64,000 bases of DNA from Diabrotica undecimpunctata (Eukaryota > Arthropoda > Insecta > Coleoptera > Chrysomelidae). The position numbers and the translations under genes are program-made. The notes beneath the pieces are model-generated. The model had not been told where the DNA came from. It made no database searches and saw nothing but the letters and a program-made list of their open reading frames with translations. Positions 53,901-64,000 of the stretch are shown here, piece after piece; position 1 is the first letter of the stretch, and the number at the start of each line of letters is the position of its first letter. The stretch is from positions 151,909,108 through 151,973,107 of the forward strand of contig NC_092804.1 of assembly GCF_040954645.1 (NCBI RefSeq). The letters run 5' to 3'.

Positions 53901-54838
53901 AAGAAAAAAAATTAAAATTACATAATTTAAAGAAGAGTTGGTGAAAAGTGTTTTAACAAAAAAGGTATTAGAAAATATAAATCATCACACTTTACAAAAG
54001 AGGAAGATGCCAAATATTCCTATAAAGAAGTCGCGAAGAAAGAGGGACGAAAAGAAGCACAGCAAACTTCTATAAAAGTGTGGACCCGTTGTCAGATTTG
54101 TTGTAAATACCTTTCCACTGATTGTTTCTTTAAATTACATTAATCCGTATTATTAGTGTGTTTTTATTTGATGAATAAACTATTTTTTTTCACTTAAAAT
54201 AGTTTATTATTTCGAAACATCCTTGCCAAAAAAATATAGGCTATATTTAAAAAATTAGTCTAGGAGGCCAACTGATTAAAATTTTCATATAAAATATTAA
54301 GCTTGTGCATCTATACAGGAACATACAATGATTATCATACATCAACATGTTGTGCTCCATATAGGTACACACTGTGCCGTTGGCAAATAATGCTGTGTAC
54401 CAATATGCTTCATAAATACATAATTGCAAATAGTACTAAATGAGCTTGGCAGTCAACTTGTTAAATATATTAATGTTGATGGTTTTATATAATTGTAAAT
54501 GTCGTATAAATCTTCAAGTTTCCGAAGACATGCTTCCACCAAGATATGCTGCCACTTATAAACAACATATAAACATTTAAACAACCTCGCATTGTTGTTT
54601 GTACGTTTGATTTTTATTTTTTATCACCATTCTTCTAAAAATTCCTTGTTGATTGCGAAAGTTGATTGAGAAATTTCTCGTTGCTTTATCTGCTTCTGTT
54701 GATCGAACTCATATTTTCATAATATAGGTACTCGTATTTGTTCGTCGGAAGGTTTGCCTTTTTTTTTCCAAGGATTCATATGCAACTCCCTTTAGCTATT
54801 TTAATTATATAGGCATGAAGTATATTTATGTTGTGGTG
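53901..54838. other. No gene recognised
   Basis: AT-rich. Purine-rich stretch 53890-54060; AATAAA at about 54172; nothing assigned. Confidence 0.4.
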
Positions 54839-54840
54839 TA

Positions 54841-56996
54841 TACAGGGTGGTCATTAAGTAATTGTATAAAAAGATACAGTAGATTCTACACTTTAAAATA
54901 CTACGATTTAAGCCAAATTGCTTTAATAAAATGTTGATATTAAGAAAGATACAGGGTGTTAAAGTGCAAAATTAAAATTTTATTTTTCGCTATAACTTTA
55001 ATGTTTGTAAACATTTATGTATAAGAATTTACAATTGAGTACTTTTAAATATAAGACATTATACTTTGATGCAAACTTTGATGTTACTGATAGAGGGCGC
55101 CACTTATGCCACATATGTGCTATAAATTTGTACTTAACTTTTTTGCTCTTTAAGGTACCTGTATTTGGGATAAAACATATTGAAGATTCGTTATTTTAAC
55201 AAAAAAAAGGTAGACTTGTTAATAACTTCAAAACTGAACAGTTTTCAAGATAATCGCATTTTAAAAATCAGCTGCATAGTTCTGATCTAAGGCAATTACT
55301 CCAGGCAACGAAGAAAAAATAGACAAAAACATTAATACTTCTAAATTTTGGTATAAAATAACTTTAACTAAAGTTAATAGTAAACGAAATATTAAATAAA
55401 ATAAATATATCAGCAGAATAATTAATAATAGGATTTGACAAAATAACAGAATAATAGGATTTGACATCAAACATTTTACGTTTTATGTTAAAGTCATAAT
55501 CAAAACCTTTTGTTTACAAACCAAATTAAGAAATAGTTAAACTAAATAACATAACTTTTTGTAAAAGTAAGTGTTCGATATGTCCACCATCTTCTTTAAT
55601 TCATTTGTCAATATATTCCATAAAAGATCGTTTCATATTAAATAGCATCATTGGTTCTAAAGAAATTGCTGCAGTATTTATTTCTTCCCATAGTTGGTTG
55701 CGAATGTTTATGGGATTCTTATAGAGACGTTGTTTTCATGCGCCCCATACACCAAAATCAAGCGGATTAAATGCGGGGCTACGTGGTGGCCATAATGTTT
55801 AATGGTTAAATATATCGATGGCATTATTTATTTATATGATTACGTTACAGCTTATGAGCAACTATAATTACATCTCGAACAAATGGACTATTATTATTTA
55901 CTAACGAACTAATATTATGCTGAACTAAATTGCCTGTGTGTTTACTATATTTATAACAATATTGGTAATTAGGACAACGATGATATTTTTGTAAAAATGC
56001 TGAGACTTTCAGGTTAGATTTGTAGAAAAATTATTATGAAACAGGACACATATTTGTTATTAAATACCTGTGCTCTAGTTTCTATTTGTCCTAATAAAAA
56101 TGAGTAAACAATTTACGTAATGAACAATAAGTATTCTTTTCGGATTTTTTATGAAATAAATAATTATATCATTATCTCACCACATTGCCAAGGAATATGA
56201 CTTCCACGATTAATCCAACGTTCAGAAAAGTTATATTTAGGTATGTTGTATAAACCACGCATTTTGGGTTTTTAGCATTTTAAAACAGAAAAAAAGTAAT
56301 ACAACGTCATTATAGAAACTTAAGAAGCGATAGCAAAGGCAAATTGTAAACATGATGACGGCCAACGTCTGAATACGGACACGTCACCTAAAGAAGGAGA
56401 TGAAATATCTTTTCTCCAATAAGACATTGGACATATAACAAAGTATTTTGTGATGTTACATTATCATCTTTGAGTTGTTTTAATAATAATAAACTATTAA
56501 TTATGCTTATCTACAGGTATTCAGTGCTTTACCGCACAAATATCAAACTAAGAATTATTGTGCAGCTGACTTATAAAATGCATTTATCTCGAAAACGGTT
56601 AAATTTTCAGGTTACTATCAAGTATATCTTTTCTTTGTAAAAATAATGTATCTTTAATATTTTTTAACACAAATAGAGCTAACTTAAAGAGAAAAACAGT
56701 TAAGCGCTAATTTATGCCACACATGTGGCATATGTGGCGCTTTCTATTAGCTACATTAAAGTAAGTATAAAATTATAATTTATCCTACTAAAAAGCATCC
56801 AACTGTTAATTTTTGTCCAAAAATATTTACAAACGTACAAGTTATAGCGAAAAATAAAATTTTAAATTTTCACTTTAATACCCCGTATCTTTCTTAATAT
56901 CAACATTTTATTAAAGCAAGTTGGATTAAATCGTAATATTTTGAAGTGTAGAATCTACGGTTTCTGTTTATACAATGACTTAAGGACCACCCTGTA
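54841..56996 (-). mobile_element. Mariner-type transposon with ~310-340-bp TIRs, decayed
   Basis: 2.16 kb. Ends TACAGGGTGGTC-TTAAGT in inverted orientation, each flanked by TA. The homology of the two ends continues to about 55180 and 56690: shared blocks AATATTGATATTAAGAAAGATAC-like, AAAATTAAAATTTTATTTTT, CGCTATAACTT and GCGCCAC-TATGCCACA. The transposase relic is on the minus strand. Confidence 0.8.
55555..56230 (-). pseudogene. Mariner-type transposase remnant, split
   Basis: On the minus strand ERWINRGSHIPW (56225-56185) and, after about 370 bp of unrelated AT-rich sequence, WPPRSPAFNPLDFGVWGA (55815-55755) correspond to one continuous stretch in family members, so something inserted between or sequence was rearranged. 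The end continues with NIRNQLWEEINTAA and MKRSFMEYIDK to about 55560, with stops. The SPxxNPLDF motif carries the last catalytic Asp. The N-terminal half is not recognisable. Confidence 0.7.
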
Positions 56997-56999
56997 TAT

Positions 57000-58200
57000 G
57001 CACTATCAAGTTTCTGTTTTTTCTCTGAAAATGAATACCTATTACCTTTGATATTAGGACTGTAATACCACCTTAAGCACTACTATCAGAATGTATTGTA
57101 GATGCATTATGTAGCCTCTAAATATAATTAAAGAGTTATTTTTGAAATACATTTCGGGAATTACAGATATAAAAGTATACGAGAAACACATCGTAAGTTA
57201 AAAAGTTTTCTATTAAAAATGGATATTTTATGTCTAACCTACATTTTAACATTTAAGTATCTACTATTAAGAACATAATGATAAAACACACTCTCAAGAC
57301 ATATTTTAACTGAAACATTTCTGTGTGTTTTTGTGAGTGACAAAATAATTTTAACTTTTTAATTGCAACGGCTCGGAGTGAAATCCGAGCGATTAATCTC
57401 CAGACTGAACATAAAAAAATCATTTTAGTAAAATGTAGGAGAAAGAAAACGATCTTTTTTCTACAGTACATTTCCCGGAATAGAAATCCTACAATGACAG
57501 CATACCATTAGGTGCAGCTGCGGCAATTCACGACTTCAAAAATACAGAATGAATAAGCTGGAGTTGAAGATGATAATTAAAGCTGCTGTAGCCTCGACTT
57601 CAAAGGCTACAGCCACATCAACCACAATGGACCGGAAATTTCAGGGACATTATCTTATTTTATAATGACGTTTATATTGTTCTGATGTTTCGTAATTAAT
57701 TATTTCACTTTAAATGTTCACTTTAATGGAAGCTTAAAAAATATTTTGCCCTGAAACTGCTTTAATTTAATGTGTATTACATTCATTAATTTTTAAGTTA
57801 TTATAAACTTCTCTTTGAATTATATTAAATACAAATAAACTTTACGTTAAGAAAATTAATACTTTGTTTTTATAAAACTATAAATTGAGTGTGTCAAATA
57901 ACTGTCAAAGTGTGGTAACACATTTTAAAGTTTCTCCACATTTTAAAGTTTAATTCGAGATTCCAACCCTGCGTTTAGTTGATAAAGTGCCGATTAAAAT
58001 CTGCTCTTACTAAAACTAACTTTTCAGTGGTTTATAATCAAGAAACGTAAAATATTGTATTTAAACAACAAAGTTTCTTCACACAAAAAATAAACTGTGA
58101 GTACATTACCAATTTAATACAAATTCAATATTATTAAATATTATACATAACCCATAATTCAATACAACACATCAATAAATCCAGTCTCTGGTTTTTTGGC
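57000..58200. other. No gene recognised
   Basis: AT-rich intergenic sequence; 57590-57640 is a little GC-richer. The 5' leader of the I-clade LINE may start anywhere from about 57870, but its edge is not readable. Confidence 0.4.
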
Positions 58201-58282
58201 AACTTCCACAAGTCGAACTAATTAGCCGATACAAGACCGGCTCTAGAAAAATTTTATCAAATGAAGAAAACAAAAATTAAAA

Positions 58283-59533
58283 ATGGATAATTCTGAAATT
58301 ATTAGTATACCTACTACATCATCAACATCGACATACTCCAATGCAGTAAGCAACTTCAATTTTCCTTCAAAAGAACAAGCCATTATTCTGTCAGCTATCC
58401 AAGGTATTAAAATACATGAATACATAGTAGCCATAGGGTCTCTACTCACACCAAAAATGTTATCTTTGCATCACGAATAGCTAACAACAGAGTTTGTATT
58501 TACTTGAACAATACTAGCATAGTAGATACCTTACTAAACAACCATAAAACAGTACTCATCCAATGCAATGAGATAGAAATTCGAAAACTTATTACGCCAG
58601 CAAGGAGACTAGTAATATCAAACATCTGCCCCAGCATTCCGAACAGTATTTTAGAAGAAGAACTGAAACAACTAGAAATAACTGCAGTATCCAAATTAAC
58701 GTTTTTAAAAGTTGGCATGCCCGAGTCTGAGTATAGTCATGTCTTAAGCTTTAGGCGGCAAATATTTGTCTCTCCAATAATCACCAAACCAATTCCAAAT
58801 ACAATCTTAATAACCTATGACAACACTCCTTACAGAATCTTCCTATCCCTAGATGGTTTAAATTGCTCTAGATGTAATACTACTGGCCACAAAGAAGAAA
58901 ACTGCACATCAACATCAACTGGTACAGAAACACTTAAAGATCCTTATACCTCAGAACTCGAACTCATGGAATAAATCAGAATAATTCAGCAACAAATATT
59001 TCAGATGTTCCATCAACTGTTTCAACCCTATTTCTGCAGATATCCCAACGACAAATGATTCGCTTATAGTACACAGCATACCTTCAACTAAAGCTAACAG
59101 CAATAATAGTAAAACAACCAATCAAGCAAAAAGGCAAATTTCAACCTCTCCTGAAATCTCAGAAACTAAAAACCTAAACGAAACTTTCATAACTCCAAAA
59201 AAATCCGCACACAAAAAAAAGAAAAAGGCTTTAGATGTCGAAGCCACATTAAAACCAATTGAAAACATTTTAATGACAGCATCTCCTTCATATACGCTAA
59301 ATTTCTCTGAATTATGCGACTTCGTTATAAACGCAATAGGATCAAAATTTCCTGAAGTCACAGCTAAAAACTATACAGAAGATTTTGACGGCTTATACAC
59401 CTTATTTAAAATGGTTCACTCAAAATTAAATGATAGACGCATGAAAAATAATATCACAAGAATTATAAAGAAAATAAATCCAACAAATGAATCTTCCCTC
59501 ACTGAAGAAAGCGACTACGATTTATCTCAATAG
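58283..59533 (+). pseudogene. I-type LINE ORF1 (nucleic-acid-binding gag), frameshifted
   Basis: The ATG at 58283 opens MDNSEIISIPTTSST. A frame change in the A-run near 58452-58458 moves reading to the frame 58460-58974 (FASRIANNRVCIYLNN on to a gag-like region and a zinc knuckle CSRCNTTGHKEENC at about 58864-58905). Two further frame changes near 58975 and 59030 lead to the last part, a Lys-rich stretch (HKKKKKALDVE) and a C-terminal segment ending at a stop 59531-59533. The protein would coat the LINE RNA. Three indels make it defective; ORF1 of I elements usually has up to three knuckles, only one is seen. Confidence 0.75.
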
Positions 59534-62500
59534 TCCAATTATATTCATTCTTCAATGGAACTTGAATGGCTATTATAGCCACATTGAAAACATTAAAATG
59601 CTAATCAATGAACTGTCACCACTAATAATATGTCTTCAAGAAACTCGTCTTTCCAACAATCAAGCAAAACTAAAAAATTATATGCCCTATACAAAAAATC
59701 GAGCAGTACAGCAAATATCCAGTGGTGGAGTCGGAATTTTTGTACATTCAACCATCCAATCCCAAGAAATTCCGTTAAATACAAATCTGGAAGCAGTAGC
59801 AGTTTCGGTAATACATCATTTTAAAATCAACATATGCAACGTATATTTACCACATCCTGACGAAACTACTCTATTAGAACTTCAAAATGTAATTAAACAA
59901 ATTCCATCTCCAAAATTAATTTTGGGTGACACAAACTGTCACAACATCGCATGGGGATCACAAAGAACAGATAAAAATGGACGAATATTATTAGAAGGAA
60001 TTAATAACATAAAACTAGTTTTATTAAACACAGGAGCACCTACTAGATTCAATGCACATAATGGCACTTTTTCCTCCATAGACTTATCTATCAGTGATTC
60101 AACTTTAGCTCCATTTTTACAGTGGAATACATTGGACCACCTATACGACAGTGATCATTTTCTGATAATAATTACTCATGACAAAGATGAAAAAACCTGT
60201 ACAACACCATATGAAACTTGGAAATTAAAGTCAGCCGATTGGGAAAAATACTCGAACTTAGTAAGCATACGTATACCAAATCTCGTAATATCAGATAATA
60301 TAGACACTACTCTATCATCTTTCAATGGTATAATTTTAGACGCAGCCAGAGATTCTATAGGAAAAACCAAAAATATCACAAAAGCTCCTCTTCCTTGGTG
60401 GAACACTGAAATCGCATCCGCTTTAAAGCAAACAAAACATGCTTTTAATATATACAAAAAGTTTAACACACCTAATAACTTAAACAATTTTAGATCTTTA
60501 AGGGCCAGATCTAGATTTTTAATAAAACAAGCAAAAAAAGAGAGCTGGACCAATTACGTGTCGTCAATTGACTCGTCTACGCCCATAAGGGATATATGGC
60601 AAAAAATAAGGAAAATAAAAGGTTCAAAAACATTTAACCATATTGACACAATCACTACAAATGATCTAACAACTTCAGACAAACACGAAATCTCAGAAAT
60701 TTTAGTAGAACACTATCAGTTGTATTCAAGCAATCAGCAGTACCACCCAAATTTCTTAGAACACAAAGAAAGAACAGAAGCATCAAAAATTAATATAGAA
60801 GATACTGCTGATCCACTAAACACTTCCATAATACTTGATGAATTAAATGAAAGTCTTAATAACCTCAAAAATACCTCACCTGGACCTGATGACATACCAC
60901 CAATTTTCATAGAAAAACTACCTATAAGCGCGAAGGTTACTTTAGTAGAGATCTACAACAAAATTTATTCGACCCATAAATTTCTATCTCTCTGGCGCGA
61001 AGCAATTATAATACCATTTTTAAAAGACAATAAACCAAAAAACTTATCTTCTTCGTATCGACCAATATCTCTTACCTGTAGCATCTATAAAATAATGGAA
61101 AAAATTCTAAGCAAAAGATTAAAATGGTACTTAGAAAAGAAAAATCTCCTTACATCCATCCAAAGTGGGTATCGATCAGAACGGTCTACAATAGATAACA
61201 TTATAGCATTAAAATCTGAAATACACGAAGCTTTTATACATAAACAAAAATTAATAGCAATTTTCTTTGACATCACAAAAGCATTTGACACCACGTGGAC
61301 ATATCACATCTTAAAAACAATGAAGAGTTGGAAAATAGATGGTAAATTCCTAGCCTTCGCCAAAAACTTCCTGGAGAACAGAAGTATAAAAGTTAAAACA
61401 AACGGTGTCATGTCAACTAAGAAATCACTGGAAAATGGTATCCCTCAAGGATCTGTATTAAGCCCCCTGCTATTCTTAATAGCAATCAACAACGTATCTA
61501 ACCATTTTATGCTTCCAGTAAAAGCAAACCTTTACGCCGATGATCTTGTAATATATATGAGAAGTAAAAACCTAAAATCAGCTGCATCAATATTACAAAA
61601 TACACTAAATAAATTAGAAGGGTGGTCTTTAGATATAGGCTTGAGATTTTCAACCGAAAAAACTAAAGTAATAATATTTGACAAAAGAAAAACACAACAC
61701 CACTTAAATTTAAAACTTAACGGAAATACTCTTATAACAATCAACGAAATCAAATTTTTGGGAATGACATTCGACTCTCAACTAAAATGGACATCGCACA
61801 TAAATGAACTAATTAAATCATGCCAACAGAGAATAAATCTTCTAAAAGTTCTTTCCAATCACAAATGGGGCGCAGACACAACTATTCTTCTGCGATTATA
61901 TCAAGCTCTAATTAGAAGCAAACTAGACTATGGATGTATATGCTACGAAACTGCTACTAAAACTCAAATGAACAAACTGGACATCATCCAATCCACAGCA
62001 TTACGCATAGTTTTCGGAGCTTTCAGAACCACGCCAATTAGCAGCCTTCAAGTCCTAGCAGGAGAACCGCCATTAACTCTCAGAAGACAATATTTTTCAA
62101 TGTGTTGTGCTACTAAATATCTCAGTGCAAAGGAAAACCCGTTTATAACAAGCCTAATAAGGAGCAACCCTCCAAATCTGTACTCAAATTATTGCCCTAG
62201 AAACTTACCTTTCAATGAACGAATAAATCGATTTGAATTCGATATACATCAATTGAGAGCCACTTCTACAAACAGATGCCAGTCTCCTCCCTGGAAAGTT
62301 CAAATACCAAAAGTAGATTTTACCTTACTTAACTATCCCAAACATTCACACAATCCTTCTGAAATACAACAACAATTCCGGTCTACCATCTCCAGATACC
62401 CTGATTTCAAACTAATTTTTACTGATGCCTCTAAAAGCAGTAATGGTGTAGCTGCTGCAGCTATTTTTGAAGACAACACCTCTGTCACCCGTCTAGCCAA

Positions 62501-63206
62501 GGAGTGTAGCATATATACTGGAGAACTGCAGGCAATCTTCAACGCACTGAACCAATGTACCAGCATTGATACAAACTTTCTTATTATATCAGATTCTCTA
62601 AGTGCCTTAAATGGTGTCAAGCAGATGTATCCTACTCATGCCAATTTAGCATTAATAAAAGACATACTATACAATGCCCAAACATGTGGTAAAAACATAA
62701 CATTTTTATGGGTACCATCCCATGTTGGGATAAAGGGTAATGAAGCAGCTGATAAAGCAGCAACAGAAACTATCAATAACATGACAATTCCTATTATGCA
62801 AAACATACCAATTTCAGACCAAAAAACATTAATAAAAACTTACATGAACAAAATCTGGCAAGTAAAATGGAACCAAACAGAAGCAAAATTAAAAGGTATC
62901 AAACCAGATGTTACTTCTGCTTTACTACCGCTCCCAGCTAAAAGACATGACCAAGTAGTTATTAACAGACTGCGGCTAGGTCATACAAAATTTACACATG
63001 GATACATCATCTCCAAGGACCCTCAACCGATTTGCCACATCTGTCAAATACCATTTTCAGTGCAACATATAATGATAGACTGTCCAGTGTACTCAACAGC
63101 AAGATCGCCGGCAAAACTAAAACACAATTTGAAAGAAACTCTAAAAGAAGACATCAGCAATACAATAAATTTTATCAAAAATTGTAAACTGTATAACAAA
63201 CTGTAA
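59487..63206 (+). CDS. I-type LINE ORF2: endonuclease, reverse transcriptase, RNase H
   Basis: 1239 codons without interruption from the ATG at 59487, which overlaps the ORF1 end by 47 nt in another frame. N-terminal APE-type endonuclease (codons ~15-230): LQWNLNG, LQETRL, GDTNCHN (~146), and YDSDHF (~220). Reverse transcriptase (~470-760): TSPGPDDIPP, SSYRPISL, FDITKAFDTTW, NGIPQGSVLSPLLF and NLYADDLVIYM (~682). RNase H (~970-1100): FTDASKSSNG, YTGELQAI, ISDSLSAL, and WVPSHVGIKGNEAADKAA. C-terminal zinc knuckle CHICQIPFSVQHIMIDC (~1180). All visible catalytic residues are kept, so the enzyme may be active; GDTNCHN has Thr where Phe is usual. With ORF1 broken it would need help in trans. Confidence 0.93.
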   Translation: MNLPSLKKATTIYLNSPIIFILQWNLNGYYSHIENIKMLINELSPLIICLQETRLSNNQAKLKNYMPYTKNRAVQQISSGGVGIFVHSTIQSQEIPLNTNLEAVAVSVIHHFKINICNVYLPHPDETTLLELQNVIKQIPSPKLILGDTNCHNIAWGSQRTDKNGRILLEGINNIKLVLLNTGAPTRFNAHNGTFSSIDLSISDSTLAPFLQWNTLDHLYDSDHFLIIITHDKDEKTCTTPYETWKLKSADWEKYSNLVSIRIPNLVISDNIDTTLSSFNGIILDAARDSIGKTKNITKAPLPWWNTEIASALKQTKHAFNIYKKFNTPNNLNNFRSLRARSRFLIKQAKKESWTNYVSSIDSSTPIRDIWQKIRKIKGSKTFNHIDTITTNDLTTSDKHEISEILVEHYQLYSSNQQYHPNFLEHKERTEASKINIEDTADPLNTSIILDELNESLNNLKNTSPGPDDIPPIFIEKLPISAKVTLVEIYNKIYSTHKFLSLWREAIIIPFLKDNKPKNLSSSYRPISLTCSIYKIMEKILSKRLKWYLEKKNLLTSIQSGYRSERSTIDNIIALKSEIHEAFIHKQKLIAIFFDITKAFDTTWTYHILKTMKSWKIDGKFLAFAKNFLENRSIKVKTNGVMSTKKSLENGIPQGSVLSPLLFLIAINNVSNHFMLPVKANLYADDLVIYMRSKNLKSAASILQNTLNKLEGWSLDIGLRFSTEKTKVIIFDKRKTQHHLNLKLNGNTLITINEIKFLGMTFDSQLKWTSHINELIKSCQQRINLLKVLSNHKWGADTTILLRLYQALIRSKLDYGCICYETATKTQMNKLDIIQSTALRIVFGAFRTTPISSLQVLAGEPPLTLRRQYFSMCCATKYLSAKENPFITSLIRSNPPNLYSNYCPRNLPFNERINRFEFDIHQLRATSTNRCQSPPWKVQIPKVDFTLLNYPKHSHNPSEIQQQFRSTISRYPDFKLIFTDASKSSNGVAAAAIFEDNTSVTRLAKECSIYTGELQAIFNALNQCTSIDTNFLIISDSLSALNGVKQMYPTHANLALIKDILYNAQTCGKNITFLWVPSHVGIKGNEAADKAATETINNMTIPIMQNIPISDQKTLIKTYMNKIWQVKWNQTEAKLKGIKPDVTSALLPLPAKRHDQVVINRLRLGHTKFTHGYIISKDPQPICHICQIPFSVQHIMIDCPVYSTARSPAKLKHNLKETLKEDISNTINFIKNCKLYNKL

Positions 63207-63330
63207 CATAACATAAAATGTTTGTATTTTACAAAACTGTTATGTAAATTTTAATAATACACTAAATGTAACTTTTCTAAAATAAAGATATACCACCCGC
63301 TAATAACCGTAGGGGTTGATGCGGTAAAAA

Positions 63331-63513
63331 AAAACTATAAATTATTTCAAATTAGAAAACTCACTAGAAAATTAACTTAATATTTCTTAATGTATTCAGC
63401 AGGAATTTTCTACTTTCATCAATCTTTTTTTACAACATGCATTTATATAAACTATTGATTAAAAAGTACCTTCTGGTTTATACCAAATTCAGATTGAAGA
63501 AATTGTTACTTAC
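63331..63513. other. No gene recognised; possible downstream intron of the next feature
   Basis: AT-rich. If 63514-63703 is an exon on the minus strand, this begins with its GTAAGTAAC donor and continues as intron. Confidence 0.4.
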
Positions 63514-63703
63514 TTTGTTGGTACATTGTTTGGTCGTATACTGTAATGCGCACTGCCATGTTTGATTTCTCAGAAAGATCAGTTGTCTTGTTTTTCGTAC
63601 GACGTCTACTTTTGGCTGGCTTTGAAAGAATATGATTATATTCTTTCCTTTGTATAATTGTACATACTGTCCGTTGTGATATTTTCAATGCAGCAGCTAC
63701 TCT
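63514..63703 (-). CDS. Candidate internal exon coding a helix-turn-helix
   Basis: On the minus strand a 190-nt segment open in one frame is bounded by a good acceptor (TTTTTTATTTAAG, ending 63704) and a good donor (GTAAGTAAC, from 63513). It codes VAAALKISQRTVCTIIQRKE, a typical HTH, followed by a basic linker with SRRRTKNKT. The same kind of HTH opens the IS630/mariner-type transposase at 8941. It may be an exon of a transposase, of a host gene made from one, or of an ordinary DNA-binding protein. No other exon is in the window. Confidence 0.5.
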
Positions 63704-64000
63704 CTTAAATAAAAAATTGTTAAATGCTTTTCATAAACAAACATAAATTTCAATAAATTTCCTGCTGAACAGATGAAAATGGCTCCAAAGGCCATCCATT
63801 AATTTTAATGGATAGCTTAAGTTAATCGTTTCAGTTTCTGTTAGTAGCAGTAGCAATTAGTAGCAAGTGGTTGTTTATTTTCTGTGACATTCCTATAATC
63901 ATTGTTAAATTCTTCAACAATGTTATTTCCTACTATGCGAGAGAAATTACTGTAACTTAAAAATGTGTTGGTACTAATATTTTCTGACTTTGTTTCGGAT
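63704..64000. other. No gene recognised
   Basis: AT-rich to the window edge; a GTAGCAGTAGCAATTAGTAG stretch at about 63843 is a short degenerate repeat. Possibly intron upstream of the candidate exon. Confidence 0.4.

Larger units (their letters stand above)
58200..63330 (+). mobile_element. I-clade non-LTR retrotransposon, near full length
   Basis: ORF1 (gag-like, broken), ORF2 (open), and a 3' region ending in a poly-A-like run near 63326. The two ORFs overlap. The presence of RNase H after the RT places it in the I group. Target duplications and the true 5' end could not be identified by eye. Confidence 0.8.

Overview
This window is a dense, layered graveyard of transposable elements from an AT-rich animal genome, almost certainly an insect. 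The evidence is an errantivirus-type LTR element with env, several Penelope-like elements (PLEs), mariner/Tc1 and piggyBac transposons, and R1-, RTE-, Jockey- and I-type LINEs. I cannot fix the order; beetle or hemipteran is a guess from memory of similar repeats. I see no confident host gene, rRNA, tRNA or CRISPR. The only candidate for a spliced non-repeat gene is a 190-nt exon-like segment at 63514-63703 (minus), and it too may derive from a transposase.

Layout. 0.8-9.7 kb: an old inverted duplication whose left half carries an errantivirus remnant (two LTRs, primer site, gag and env relics, no pol), itself broken by a restriction-like-endonuclease (RLE) LINE and a hammerhead-bearing repeat; the right half carries a mariner-type transposon with intact-looking TIRs. 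11.2-13.3 kb: a transposon with ~28-bp TIRs and subterminal repeats coding for a decayed protein family of unclear superfamily. 13.9-16.4 kb: a PLE framed by ~700-bp inverted arms. 17-26.8 kb: RTE-like LINE, (TA)n, two copies of a second PLE lineage, a LINE ORF1 fragment, a reversed PLE fragment, and a young RTE-type insertion with a 73-bp target duplication and an open RT frame. 28.3-35.6 kb: piggyBac tail and three minus-strand LINEs. 36.2-41.3 kb: a Tc1/mariner element with ~390-bp TIRs into which a nearly intact piggyBac element and a 529-bp element have inserted. 41.3-46.4 kb: Jockey relics, a small inverted-repeat element with a hammerhead ribozyme in each arm, and an hAT-like element enclosing an R1-like fragment. 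47.2-47.8 kb: a 301-bp tandem duplication. 48.8-53.9 kb: a third PLE lineage with two perfectly colinear 1013-bp inverted arms, each holding a hammerhead-like ribozyme. 54.8-57.0 kb: a mariner relic with ~310-340-bp TIRs. 58.2-63.3 kb: an I-clade LINE whose 1239-codon ORF2 is open and keeps all visible catalytic residues.

The genes do not form a host pathway. Their relation is nesting and recombination: what can be read is the order of insertions, which copies are dead (catalytic changes such as D to N in the first mariner, D to G in the Tc1 copy, YVDD to YVDN in one PLE) and which might still be active (the I-clade ORF2, the RTE ORF, and the piggyBac transposase apart from one homopolymer indel). 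The most interesting signals are the hammerhead-type ribozymes in inverted-repeat retroelements, with paired changes in helix I between copies, and the piggyBac start codon that exists only after splicing.
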